This document shows, piece after piece, positions 45,650 through 56,399 of a DNA stretch of 64,000 nt; the first letter of the stretch is position 1, and each line of letters begins with the position of its first letter. Source of the DNA: Anastrepha obliqua (lineage: Eukaryota > Arthropoda > Insecta > Diptera > Tephritidae). The notes under the pieces were generated by a model. That model did not search any database. It was not told the origin of the DNA and saw only the letters and a list, made by a program, of their open reading frames with translations. The DNA is taken from assembly GCF_027943255.1 (NCBI RefSeq), contig NC_072892.1, positions 32,015,792-32,079,791 on the forward strand. Direction: 5' to 3'. Position numbers and translations under genes: made by a program.

Positions 45650-45834
45650 AACCTTCCCTATGGAGAAGGATGAGATATCTCGGATGGCTGGGGCCGGAAG
45701 AAAGGCACATACGTTAAGCTCTATCTTAGGTTTATTAAGGGAACTGGGTTTGGATGTGGTATTTACTATGATGAGTAGATGGTACAAAAAACCACGAAGT
45801 CGATCATTCATTCATTTATTCAACCCACTCTGTA
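45650..45834 (+). repeat. 185-bp dispersed repeat inserted in LINE copy B
   Basis: The LINE alignment breaks at GTTACCGTA and resumes at TAGGCGTTTACAGGAGTCTG. The insert contains GGCTGGGGCCGGAAGAAAGG and TTTATTAAGGGAACTGGG and resembles the sequence at the left edge of the window (1-90). The class is unknown. Confidence 0.55.
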
Positions 45835-45937
45835 GGCGTTTACAGGAGTCTGAGCCACCTATAAGGTACATCAGAAGGCATATATGTACATCACCTAAAT
45901 GTGGAGATACAGAACTACATACGACAACCACTTGACC
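45835..45937 (+). pseudogene. Old LINE copy B, third part
   Basis: GAGTCTGAGCCACCTATAAG and GTACATCAGAAGGCATATAT match GAGCCTGAGCCACCTCCCAG and the following bases at 40895-40930. It ends at the target word CAACCACTTGACC of the young LINE. Confidence 0.7.
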
Positions 45938-47063
45938 CCAACCACCAGCGGGAGTTTCCCTGATCTCATACGCTGACGATTGCACGATAATGGCGTCGGG
46001 CAACGACATCGATGGCCTGTGTTCCAAAGTGAACAACTACCTCACAGACCTTTCTCGCTTTTTCACTGCGAGGAATCTCCAACTTTCCCCCACCAAGTCC
46101 ACGGCGACCCCTTTCACCACCTGGACAAAGGAGGTCAAGCTGGCCCTTAAGGTAAAAGTCGACGACACACCAATTCCGACTGTAAATAACCCCAAAATTT
46201 TGGGTGTAACCTTTGACAGCTTGCTCTCCTTCTCTGCGCATACAACCGCAATTGCCACAAAACTCCAAAATCGCAACAAGGTCCTCAAATCGCTGGCCGG
46301 CAGCACTTGGGGCAAAGACAAAGAACTGTTGCTTTCGACATTTAAGGTAATTGGCCGGCCGGTTCTAAACTATGCTGCGCCTGTCTGGTCGCCTGGAACT
46401 AGTGATTCGCAGTGGACAAAGCTACAGACATGTCAAAATACCGCCATTCGGACAGCGACCGGGTCACCCATCCAACCGCTACACAACGAGGCACAAATGC
46501 TCCCAGTAGCGGAGCACAACAAACTGCTCAGCAAGCAGTTCCTGCTGGGATGTTACCGCAGGTTTCACCCCTGCAGACACCTGCTTGAGCCTGAGCCGCC
46601 TCCCAGGCACGTCAGGAGACACCTCCTAGACTACGCTGACGAAATCCAGGACAAAACTGACCGAAACCTACTGGACCGGACAGTATTTAGACAGTCAATA
46701 AACGACATTCACCGGGAGACCGTTACCATTTTAATGAACTCCCGTCCTGTGAATGCCAAAATCGGAGTCCAACCACCACCTATCGCAGATGAAGAGCTCC
46801 AGCTTCCCCGTGAGACTCGTGTAACATTGGCACAATTACGTTCTGGATACTGTAGCAGGTTAAACTCCTACATATCCAGAATCGACCCCGACATACCAAA
46901 CACATGTCCGGCATGTGAAGGTACCCCGCACGACACTAACCACCTCTTCACATGCCCCCTCAAACCGACTCATCTAACTCCCCTCTCCCTCTGGACCCAA
47001 CCTGTCGAAACAGCATGTTTCCTGGGCCTACCCCTAGATGAGCTAGACGAAGATGACCGGTGA
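45938..47063 (+). pseudogene. LINE RT C-terminal half and zinc knuckle, in frame but truncated
   Basis: About 370 residues in one frame: the YADD catalytic motif, the thumb region (SPTKSTATPFTTWTKEVKL, FDSLLSFSAHTTAIA), a long linker and CPACEGTPHDTNHLFTC near the end. No start codon or endonuclease is present because of 5' truncation during insertion. Confidence 0.85.
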
Positions 47064-47112
47064 TATGCCTACACTGACAGGGCTACCTATGCTGTTAAAA
47101 CAACAACAACAA
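45938..47112 (+). mobile_element. Young 5'-truncated jockey-like LINE with 13-bp target duplication
   Basis: CAACCACTTGACC occurs at 45925-45937 and 47113-47125. The insert starts within the RT domain (LISYADDCTIMASGNDIDGL) and stays open as one frame to LDELDEDDR and the stop at 47061-47063, then a short 3' UTR and a (CAA)n tail. It belongs to the same family as the element at 37474, and it shows where that copy has its extra T. It inserted into an old copy of its own family. Confidence 0.9.
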
Positions 47113-47125
47113 CAACCACTTGACC

Positions 47126-47284
47126 TTCCAGTATACAGACATATAAATAAACTCTCGCTCTCCGAACGGCATACGCGAAGTCAAATCAGTTCATTGTAGA
47201 CCAAGACCTTCAGCTGCTTCGTAAAACCGGCGTAACTCTGGCGCAATTACGTTCCAGGTACATATTATAGCAGGTGGCGTGATC
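47126..47284 (+). pseudogene. Old LINE copy B, fourth part
   Basis: TTCCAGTATACAGACATATA, GACCTTCAGCTGCTTCG, CTCTGGCGCAATTACGTTCC and TATAGCAGGT follow the full-length LINE at 40985-41165. The SINE fragment then intervenes. Confidence 0.75.
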
Positions 47285-47487
47285 GTGATGTTTCTCCCCA
47301 AATGGATGAACCGGAACCGAATGGCGGATGCATTTTTATAAGACGCTTTTTAGGGCAGAGGTTTGCCGTTGACTGCCGAAGGTCCATCGCTATGAGAAAA
47401 CAATTCTTTTATCATTTGGTGTTTCATGTCCGGAGATTCGAATTTGAATGGTAGTCACGCCCCTCCCCATTTGGGCTCTGATAGCCA
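47285..47487 (-). repeat. tRNA-derived SINE, copy 9 (degenerate)
   Basis: Family words in minus orientation survive (GAATGGCGGATGCATTTTTA, GGCAGAGGTTTGCCGTTGAC, GGAGATTCGAATTTGAATGG, GTAGTCACGCCCCTCCCCAT). It lies between two pieces of LINE copy B. Confidence 0.7.
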
Positions 47488-47627
47488 CCTAAAAACATTC
47501 AAACTTCTACTTATCCAGATTCGATGCTGAAAAACATATATTGTATAATATTTATATATGTATATGTCCGACATGTGAGGGTATCCCGTATGACACTAAC
47601 CACTTATTCATATATCATCTTAACACC
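47488..47627 (+). pseudogene. Old LINE copy B, fifth part
   Basis: TTCTACTTATCCAGATTCGA, ATGTCCGACATGTGAGGGTA and CGTATGACACTAACCACTTA match the zinc-knuckle region of the LINE at 41175-41260. It ends at the target word TCATCTTAACACC. Confidence 0.75.
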
Positions 47628-48192
47628 TTGCCTAAACCTTCTCAACACGTTAGGGAACCTCAACATAATAACACTAGGCTGGATTCCGGGACATGAAGGA
47701 CATGAGGGAAATGAAATGGCTGATGACCTTGCAAGACAAGGAGCAAATATGCAACTTACTGGTCCTGAGCCTTTTTGTGGACTCACAAAAGGCCACATTA
47801 ATGAATTCCTTAGGAAATGGGAAGAAAGAAAATTTGCTGTACACTGGCTAAACTGTGCCTGTCAGCGTGAAGCCAAACTATTCTTAAGTCCCAACAAAGA
47901 AATATCTGACAAGCTTCTCTCACTAAGCAGAGTAGATCTCCGTCTTTTAACAGGATATCTTACAGGTCACTGCAGCCTGAGGTATCATTTAAATAATATT
48001 GATCTATCTGAGATCAATGTCTGCCGCTTTTGCGAAATGGACATAGAAAGCTTAGAACATGTGCTTTGCGAATGTCCTGCGTTGGGCAGACAGAGACTTC
48101 ATCACCTTGGTGGTATCGTAGTATCTCCATGCAATCTTTGGAACAACAAACCCAAAATTGTGCTAAAATTTTTAAAAAGCCTAAAACTCTAG
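47628..48192 (+). pseudogene. LINE RNase H C-terminal part and zinc knuckle
   Basis: One frame reads ITLGWIPGHEGHEGNEMADD then LARQGANM, the last RNase H motif (W.PGH.G..GNE.AD..A). Next comes a linker, LRLLTGYLTGHCSLRYHLNN, then CRFCEMD, HVLCECPALGRQRL and the stop near 48190. The RT and first RNase H motifs are missing by 5' truncation. Confidence 0.85.
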
Positions 48193-48270
48193 GGTTACAA
48201 AAATAGGCCTTTCACAATAGATCAGCTCTGGTCGCAGTGCGTAATGGCCTTCTAATAATAATAATAATAA
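47628..48270 (+). mobile_element. 5'-truncated LINE with RNase H, (TAA)n tail and 13-bp target duplication
   Basis: TCATCTTAACACC occurs at 47615-47627 and 48271-48283. The 643-bp insert codes the end of an RNase H domain and a CCHC-like C-terminus and finishes in a TAA repeat (48253-48270). This is a different family from the jockey-like LINE, which lacks RNase H and has a CAA tail. Confidence 0.9.
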
Positions 48271-48283
48271 TCATCTTAACACC

Positions 48284-48436
48284 CCCCTCTCTCTGGATTC
48301 ACTGCATCGACACTATGTTTTCTTTATGTTTTCTGGCCCTACCGATGGATGAGATTGATGACAACGAGAGATCGATGCATTTACTGCGATTTACAGGACT
48401 TTGTACACTGATAGAACCACAATAACAACAACAGCG
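48284..48436 (+). pseudogene. Old LINE copy B, last part with CAA tail
   Basis: CCTCTCTCTGGATTCACTGC, TTTTCTGGCCCTACCGATGG and GATGAGATTGATGACAACGA match the final codons of the LINE at 41290-41370. A decayed ACAATAACAACAACAG tail ends the copy. Confidence 0.75.
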
Positions 48437-48439
48437 ACT

Positions 48440-49135
48440 GGAAGAGCTTATTGCGGTTTCGGACTTTAGTGGTGATGACGGTTGCATGCGTCGATAATAA
48501 GAACAAACTATCGAAGGGGAGTCCGCGTGGGGTCATTTGCACTAACAACTTTGAAAAGGGTAAAACGATCGCTCAGAACAATGCGCCTACCTACAAGTCT
48601 GCAGTAGCAATGTCAATATCGAATGAAATATCCGTATAGCCGTTTTTCCGCAGCTCATTTCCCTTATCACTGATTGTAACAAAAATGACTCGACAGCAGG
48701 AGATGTGGGTCGAATGAATAGGTTATCTGTGGAAGAAACATTTGAAAACGTTTTATTACTTGGGGGTATCAAAAACTTTAGAAATTTTGACTGACGTGTA
48801 TCTTCCTAAAAGCAGAGTATGTTGAGTGAATGAACGAAAGAAATGAGGTTTGTTCATCGACGTCATGGTCTTTCGTGTCCTCCACTCATCGCCGTACCTC
48901 ATCCGAACCCAGTTGCCTTAGTAAACCTAAGGGGTTAAGGGTGGTCATAGGCCCGAAAAAATGATGATTTTCAATTAGTTTTTTTTGCTAGTCAATTGTT
49001 TTATTTTACAAAAATAAAAACATAGCATTAATACATCATTTTTCGAGTTGACTTTAGCAAATTTTCAAAAAAAAAAAAAAACTAATAATTGTAAAAGTTA
49101 TCGCTGTTTGTGTGGCGCTCGTTTCTCCGGACCCT
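48440..49135. other. No recognisable feature
   Basis: No supported gene or family repeat apart from a poly(A) run at 49069-49081. Confidence 0.4.
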
Positions 49136-49286
49136 TGTGGTGTTGTTGTTGTTGTTTTAACAGCATAGGTAGCCCTGTCAGTGTAGGCATATCATCGGTC
49201 GTCTTCGTCTAGCTCATCTAGGGGTAGGCCCAGGAAACAAGCTGTTTCGACAGGTTGGGTCCAGAGGGAGAGGGGTGTTAGATGAC
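49136..49286 (-). repeat. Jockey-like LINE 3' end fragment
   Basis: On the plus strand: a (GTT)n run, then AGCCCTGTCAGTGTAGGCAT, CATCGGTCGTCTTCGTCTAG and GTAGGCCCAGGAAACAAGCT. This is the reverse complement of the last codons and UTR of the young LINE at 45938-47112, to which it is close. Confidence 0.85.
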
Positions 49287-49289
49287 CCA

Positions 49290-49700
49290 GATATATCTCG
49301 TCCTTCCTCCTGCTATTGCATCTCATTCGAGAAGAAGGTGTGCTGGAGTTTCGGAAAGCACAGGAGTCACTCTCACTTTGTCCTTAGGGAGGGTTCTGAG
49401 TTGCCATATGCTCTTTTGATTTAACCCCCCAGCAAGTACCTTCACTTGGCGCCAGCTCACGGCTTTTTCTTTTAGGTCTTCGCTTCTAAGGTTTTCCTTG
49501 ATGCTGTCTTGTCCCATAGCAAGGAAGGCCTCGGGTGCTATTTATAACGAAGTGGGAGCTTCCCTAGCTAATATATCCGCAAGTTCGCTCCCAGTTACCA
49601 CCCCTGTGTCTTGGGACCCACATGAGCCGTGTGAAATTGGGCATTTCTAGCTAATTCAATTTCGCGATGCATTCACGGACTAATGAGAACTTAACTTCAA
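49290..49700 (-). pseudogene. LINE RNase H relic
   Basis: On the minus strand the frame reads SQDTGVVTGSELADILAREA, the last RNase H motif (GH.G..GNE.AD.LA) in decayed form, with downstream sequence to about 49290. No RT is left. Confidence 0.45.
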
Positions 49701-49717
49701 AGGATGACAACGGGTTG

Positions 49718-49822
49718 AATGTCATTCCCATGGCAGCCGGTTACCAGAATGACTTGGGTTTTTCCCGACCAAGGGTTGCCGCCCCTTTGAGGTAGCCCTG
49801 TCTAGTGTATCGTACCCCGTAC
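49718..49822 (+). repeat. Jockey-like LINE 5' end fragment
   Basis: CATTCCCATGGCAGCCGGTT, ACCAGAATGACTTGGGTTTT, CCCGACCAAGGGTTGCCGCC and AGCCCTGTCTAGTG repeat the first ~100 bases of the LINE at 37474. Only this 5' piece is present. Confidence 0.85.
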
Positions 49823-51350
49823 AAGCTTGAATGTTGCGTGATTGTCTCTCAGAATGGCATTTCGCTTATTCCGGAGTATGTTGAAAAATAAAACTTTTTT
49901 TTTTGAATAGAGTGCTTTATTTGAATTTTAAGGTGAAACACGCGCATATGCGGATATTCTGTAAGTTACCTCAACTTTTGCTTCTATGAACTCATGTATC
50001 CTCGTATGTATGTAAACATATAATTAGAAAATAAAACAAATAAAATATAGCAAATCATTTTCACACTTTCGCCAATCATACACCACTGTGCATTGGATCA
50101 CACTGGCTCTACAGTTGTTTCCGCTGATGGAACTATGTACCTACCGGCAATGGGGCTGCTTCGTTTTCGGTTAGACGAGTATTTCTCTTTCAGTATTCTC
50201 TGTGTGTGGCTGCCGGCAGCATGTGTACGCGGTAAAATTCGAAAAACTGCTAAAATAAGAATAGCACAGTTACGTACCTATGTATGTCTTTGATTACTTG
50301 CATTATTTTTTGTGCTGCTTTGGTGCATGCAAAATTTTGTGCAAAGAACCCTCACACATACATATGGCATTTATGTGCATGCGAGTGGTGTAAAAATTTT
50401 AGTGATTACGGAAGGGGAAACGGAAATAATGAGGCAGCACGAGTTTAGTTTAATTTTTGACAGTTATTGATGTATCATGAAGTAAATATATAACAAATTC
50501 GAACAAATAACGGCGACTCTTTTCACTTAACACACATATGTATGTATTAATGTATGCATGTGTATGCGTAAATACCAATACTCGTGGGAGTACATAACAG
50601 TTGCCGGGTCGGTTGCCAAAAGCAATTTCCATTGTGCCGTCAGTGGTTCTCGGTCTGCGCCTTCGGTCTGTGCCTTCTAAATAACTGTGGCGCATCGTGC
50701 GTGCTATGTATGTATGTACATACAGCCTTGTATATGAACCTACATACGTAACACGCAAATATGACATTATCATTTGTATTTGCAGAAAACTGTAAAGTTC
50801 AATAAAATGCATTCATTGTATAACAAGTAACACAATTGATTGAGCAAAGCGAAATTACAATATATAGAGAAGCTGAAGGAAAATCGCTAAAATTAGAGTA
50901 AGACTAAATAATTCTGCTACTGCAGATTTGTGCTATAATACAATTTGAAATTGGCCGAACTACGGTTGCTACTCGCACATAATGTATTAAGGGGATACTA
51001 AGTTGCGCATATGTTGTTGTTCTGTGGTTTTCTTTTGTGGAAAATTGTGTTAAAGTGTTTTACCCAGCCAAGGCCATAGTGATATTTTGGGAGTCTGAAG
51101 TAATTTTCGATTTATGCAAATGCAAAAAATTACCGCAAATGGAAATCTAAAAGCCGCTATCAACACCAGTGTCAGCATAAAATAAGTCGAATCAGTGAAT
51201 ATAATTTGAATATATTTTATCTACATACAAATAATGCGTATGTATGTATGTATGTATAGATAAATGCATAGTAGCAATATTGGCGTTCTTGTTAGACTCG
51301 GCCGCTCTTCTTTAATGCTTCCACATATTTTATAGCCGGTAGTGTCAGGT
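49823..51350. other. Intergenic, microsatellite-rich
   Basis: Repeated CATA/TATG words (for example TATGTATGTATGTATG at 51239-51254) and no transposon families. I see no coding region. Confidence 0.45.
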
Positions 51351-51399
51351 AAGAAAAGGTTGCTTGGTAAAGTAGGGTGTGGTGAGCTGAGGACAGCTG

Positions 51400-51800
51400 G
51401 CAGAACACGGCATATAAGAGTAACAAAACAAAATCTTCACACACATACATACCTATGTATACATCTGTTTAGTGTAGGGGCGCGACTGTGAAAGCGAAAG
51501 CCCAACGAAAATCCAAAGAATAATATGCTAGAGCTCGAATTTATGTAGAGTTCAAAGTGAGCAAAGTGTTGATTGCAAAGAAAATAATATTAGCGAAAAA
51601 TAAAAAAAGTGTTTACTCATAAGTGATTGCAAATTAATTGGAAAAGTGTTAGCCATACAAAAACTTCAACTGCGTGTAATTGAATTAATGTAAGAAGAAG
51701 CGGAGTAGTGAACGAGCTTGCCAACAACAGAATTAAGTGCAGGAGGAGTGCGACAAATTAGCGAATAGAAGTAGCTTAAATAAAATATAAAATAGGTAAA
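51400..51800 (+). promoter_or_regulatory. Possible promoter and non-coding first exon
   Basis: GGCATATAAGAGTAAC near 51400 is TATA-like. It is followed by about 380 bp of purine-rich, G-containing sequence with few ATGs, and then AAATAGGTAAATATG near 51790, which could be a 5' splice donor. The composition resembles a dipteran 5' UTR exon. No coding exon follows in the window, so the gene would continue to the right or not exist. Confidence 0.25.
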
Positions 51801-52027
51801 TATGTATGTTAGTAAATGGTTACAGTTATATTTAAGTAATAGACGTCAAACAGGCGTTCAATTGCTTTGAATTACTTTAATTCATTGGACTCGTATTTAA
51901 TATTACATAAATGCATTGCATATTTGCTTTATACATACTTATATACCTACATACATGTGCACATAAAAACACATTTTTCTTATTATATTATTTATTCTTT
52001 TCTTATACATAAATGTGTACACACATA

Positions 52028-53633
52028 CAGTATCGGACGAAACATTTGCAACTAAAATGTGGGCAATGAAAACTTTCGATTGCTCAGCCGTTATTTGTTT
52101 GGAACCCGTTAATTTCACTTTATTTGTAATAAAAGATGTTGATTTACGTAAATAAAACAAATTTATTCAAATTCAACAGTCCATATCTTAAATTTAAAAA
52201 TCAAATGTGTCCAACACCTGTATCTAATAAGACAAAACAATTGCAACTAAAGGAAATCAGTAAACTATTTTAATTAAACTTAGTATTTCGTGGGAAAACC
52301 ATTGCTCTGAATAACAGCTCTGCATCGTCTCGGAATTGAAGCTATCAAATTGTCAACTATCGTTTGTGGTATATTTCTCCATGCCTCCAGGACTCTTTGG
52401 AAAAATTGGTCAGTATTTGCCACATTAGTCCGATCAATTCTCTTTTTTACTATTTCCCATAGGTTTTCTATGGGGTTAAGATCTTGGGATTGTTGGGGCC
52501 ACTCCATTATGCCCACTTTATTTCTCTGGAACCATGATTTCAGGACCTGCGCCGTATGCTTCGGGTCATTATCCTGTTGGAAGACCCACTTCAAGGGCAT
52601 TTCCCACTCAGCATGTGGCAGCATTACCGATTCCATAATGCCCCTGTAAACGTACTAGTCCATTATGCCCATAATACGATGGAGTGGTCCCAAACCAGCA
52701 GCAGAAAAGCATCCCCAGACCATAATGTAAGCACTATGCTTAACAGTCTTTACACAGTATGATTTTTGAAGACGCTTGTTACGTGGGCGTCGAACGCAGG
52801 ATACGCCATCACTTCCAACCAAATAAAATTTGGATTCGTCGCTGAAAAGAACAGCTTTCCACTTGCTTAATGGCCAATCTATGTGATCTATGTGATAATA
52901 AGCGGCTTCTTTGCTGGTCGGTACGTCCGTAAATCAGCTTCAGCCAGGCGACGACTGGCAGTTTTTGAGCTGATTGGTAACCCAAGCTCCTTTACCAATT
53001 AGGGGCACTTCTAAATGGATATTTTTTTACCTCTCTCGCGATCAGTTTGTCAGCTCTTTCATCCGTTTTTCTTGGTCGGCCTCCTCGATGCACCACCGCG
53101 ATAGTTTTGTTTTTTATAAAGTTCGCAATAATTCGAGAAATTGATGACTTATGAATATTATATTTTATGGATATATCTTTCTGGGTCATTCCTTTGTTAT
53201 ATTCATCTACAACACGCGCGCGTAATACTTCACCGAACTTATTTCGAGCCATTACTTCATTTAACTCAACTTTACAAAAAAATTGTGTTATCGCCACAAA
53301 TTCGCACAAAACTGATGTTCACAAATTGACACGATTAAACTAAACTCAGAACAGTTAGAAAACAAAACCAAGCTCAAGCATTTTTACCGTTATATAGCTA
53401 AGCTCACAAGGTTGCAATTGTTTTGTCGCTCATAGTTGCCAGATAATTTAATTTTTTTTTTTTAAATACAGCTACAAAAAGGAAAGGATCTTGAAAAGAT
53501 TTTTTGGAAAATATTACTCAGATGCTCTAGTATCCATAGCGTGAAATTGAATTGCAATTGAGTAAAGAATGACATTATGATAAAAAATAAATTGAAGGCT
53601 ACATTGCAGTTGTAAATGTTTTGTCCGATACTG
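52028..53633 (-). mobile_element. Tc1-like transposon, DD34E, 1.6 kb
   Basis: TA flanks it (52026-52027, 53634-53635). The inverted repeats begin CAGTATCGGAC at both ends and continue with AAACATTTGCAACT or a one- to three-base variant, about 26 bp. The transposase in minus orientation is broken in the middle. Confidence 0.93.
52280..53252 (-). pseudogene. Tc1-like transposase, broken
   Basis: The N-terminal part starts MARNKFGEVLRARVVDEYN and shows a helix-turn-helix (MTQKDISIKYNIHKSSISRI) and a GRPR-like hook (HRGGRPRKT). The C-terminal part (52280-52636) holds [11 protein letters not shown] and [18 protein letters not shown], with 34 residues between D and E. The region between 52640 and 52990, which should hold the first aspartate, is readable only in several frames, so the copy is inactive. 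Confidence 0.88.
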
Positions 53634-53996
53634 TATATACATACATGTGTTTTGTAATTTCAGACTCTGATTAGGGATGGTCAGGGTGTGTGCCATGGTA
53701 TGAGGTTAATTGGAAGTGCAAATGGCTTGCTCGTAGAGAGACCTGTGAAAAGTGAATGCATGCATGCAAGAGTGTGACACGTTCTTTTTGCACTGTTAGT
53801 TATTAAATATTAAAAATAAATTTAAAAAAAAAAAATACATTAAATAAATTAAATTCTTCCTAACGAACAGCGGACGATGGAGTGGGCTGTTTCGCTCCGA
53901 GTCCAAAGTTCTAAAAATGCTGGTTAATTTGTGCTTAGAAGTGAATTGGTTAGGAAGTTGAATTTTGTGGAGATGTTGTTTTTGTAGGAATTCACT

Positions 53997-54105
53997 AAGT
54001 CCTGCCAGTGCAGGTGTAGTCACCGATCGTCAACGTCTAACTCATTTAACAGTAGGCCCAGGAAACATGCTCTTTCAGCAGGTTGGGCGCAGAGGGAGGG
54101 TTTTT
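53997..54105 (-). repeat. Jockey-like LINE 3' end fragment, diverged
   Basis: AGTCACCGATCGTCAACGTC, TAACTCATTTAACAGTAGGC and CCAGGAAACATGCTCTTTCA are the diverged reverse complement of the LINE's final codons and UTR. Confidence 0.75.
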
Positions 54106-54180
54106 TGACTAAAACTATAGAAACTATGTATGTCATGCATAACCTAGAAAAACAGTTCCTGAAATAAAGTTTTTAGTTAA

Positions 54181-54841
54181 CACGTTCGCGGACACTAAAA
54201 ATTTCAGGGAGCTGCAAAAATAGACAGGCAATTACCTTCTACGGTATCAATAAAACGGTCCGCGGATGACATATGGCAAAAATAAATTTTTTGTTTTTTG
54301 GTAGGACTGTTATAAGCTTACATGGCAAATTTGGCATTGCATTGTTGGAATAACAAAATTTCAAACAAATTCTTTGAATTTCCATCGTTAAATTCGAAGA
54401 ACACACTCGAGCTTGACTTGTTTACAGTAGCACAGAAAACAAACTATGTGACATATCACGCTGAAATTTGCCATGTAAGTTTATAACAGTCCTACCAAAA
54501 AATAAAAAAATTATTTTTGCCATATGTCATCAGCGGACCGTTTTATTGATACCGTCTCGTTCATATTTGAGTAGAAGGTATATTTGAAACTAGTTGTAAT
54601 ATCCAAAATCTGATTATACATATATTATAAGAGTAGTCAGAACATCGCATTTTAACTATTATATGAAAGTACTTAATAAATCAAGTGGCCACTGCTTTGA
54701 AATGTATATTAACTACAAAAACTTAAGGTTACATGAAATTAAATGAATAAAACTTGGCTTTAAAATTTGAATGCTGTAGCATTTACGTCATTTTGCATCA
54801 CTATAAAAATGAATGCTATAGCATTCACGTCAGCGAACGTG
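54181..54841. mobile_element. TTAA-flanked non-autonomous element (piggyBac-like) with internal palindrome
   Basis: TTAA occurs at 54177-54180 and 54842-54845. The ends are inverted repeats CACGTTCGCGGAC and GTCAGCGAACGTG (12 of 13 matched). Inside, 54228-54335 and 54462-54583 form a long inverted repeat (shared words GGTATCAATAAAACGGTCCG, GACATATGGCAAAAATAA, TGGTAGGACTGTTATAA). It codes no protein. A TTAA target points to piggyBac or another TTAA-specific superfamily. Confidence 0.75.
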
Positions 54842-54845
54842 TTAA

Positions 54846-56060
54846 GAAATCTTCCTACAAATATTTCCAGCGCAAAAAAAAAAAAATAGTTTTGTTATTA
54901 TAACATTTTTTAATCAAAAAATTTAAATTATAAATTTAATTTAAAATTCTTCATATTTTTCACTGCAGATTGAAGTACGTTTCTGAATTTTTATTTTCGA
55001 TTTTATATTTTTTATTTTTGATTATATATTTTTTATTTATGTTTTATATATAACAAAACTTTACCAAAAATGTTTGCATACTCAGTTTCCGAAAGTTGTA
55101 TTGCTAGGGTTATATTATGAGAAATAAAAAACAAAACTCTTTAAATGTTCATTATTCTTAAGCAAAATAATTAAAAAAAATAAACATTATTATAATGATA
55201 ATTAATGGGATATTATTTTCAAAAAATAATAATTTAATTTATTTAAACTTAAAAGAAAAACTCCTAAAAAACAAAACTAAGGTGTAACTTTTACAAGTAA
55301 ATCTTGTTTTAGTTTATATTATTTTTAATAGATTTTTAAACTTAATTTACTTGAAATTTATTTTCCATTCCCAAGATATTTGTTTCGCCTACTGTATCTA
55401 ATTTTATATGTATTTTATATAATGAAAAATTAATTAAGTAATAATCAAAATGTAATAGTACTCGCCACAAGTCGAACACGTAATTATGTAATAATCAAAA
55501 TATAATCAAAGTACTTTTCGGTTATTTTTGTTATTTTGTTACTTGTTACTTTGTTTTAATTGCAAATAATTATGCCTTTTTTATTTTGTTTATTTTTGAT
55601 TAAACATTTCTATTTATTTTTGATTTTTAACCCTTAGAATACTAAAAGTAATTTAATTTAATTAAATTTAATTTGTTTTAATTGCAAATAATTATGCCTT
55701 TTTTATTTTGTTTATTTTTGATAAAACATTTCTATTTATTTTTGATTTTTAACCCTTAGAATACTAAAAGTAATTTAATTTAATTAAATTTAATTTAAGT
55801 AAATTTAATGCATGAATGAAATTTAATTTAAGTAAATTTAATTAATTTCTCCTAAGAAGTAAATAAAAAATATTCATAGTGCTTGAGTAATAAAATCAAA
55901 TATTTTTTAATTTCGAGAAGAAGAAAAAGAAAGAACCACAAGATATTTTAAAATTTTATTAGAAATGCTAGGTGAGATTATTATTCCAATGATAATTGTT
56001 TTTTTTTGTTTTCGAAGCCATCAGAAAATAATAATAATTATTTAAATAAACTAAAAATAG
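54846..56060. other. A+T-rich stretch with a tandem duplication
   Basis: Composition is extremely A+T-rich with no gene. The duplication at 55551-55794 is listed separately. Confidence 0.5.
55551..55794. repeat. Tandem duplication, two 122-bp units
   Basis: Units 55551-55672 and 55673-55794 are nearly identical (TTGTTTTAATTGCAAATAAT, TATGCCTTTTTTATTTTG, CCCTTAGAATACTAAAAGTA). I saw only a difference around GATTAAAC against GATAAAAC, so the duplication is recent. Confidence 0.9.
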
Positions 56061-56399
56061 TCATAAAAAACGAAGGGGATTTGTTTTATTTTTTATTATA
56101 CTATTTTTTAGTATATTTTTAAGCTTAACTTTCTTGAAATTGCCATTCCCAAGATTTTTCTTTCGCTTACTATACCTCATTTCATGGTGAATTCGGCACA
56201 AACCGAAAATTAATTGAAATTGAAATGAAATTTGAAAAGGTCGAGCCAAGGAGCACCAAGAGATTTGGTGGCTCCTAAAACGCTCAGGCTAAAAAGCCCA
56301 TTGCATTTGAAACTCTGAAAAGTAATAGTTTTGATAGTCAAGGTGGAAAGGAGAGAAGTGACAGAGAGAAAAAGATAGGATGCAAAAGAGACAGAGATA

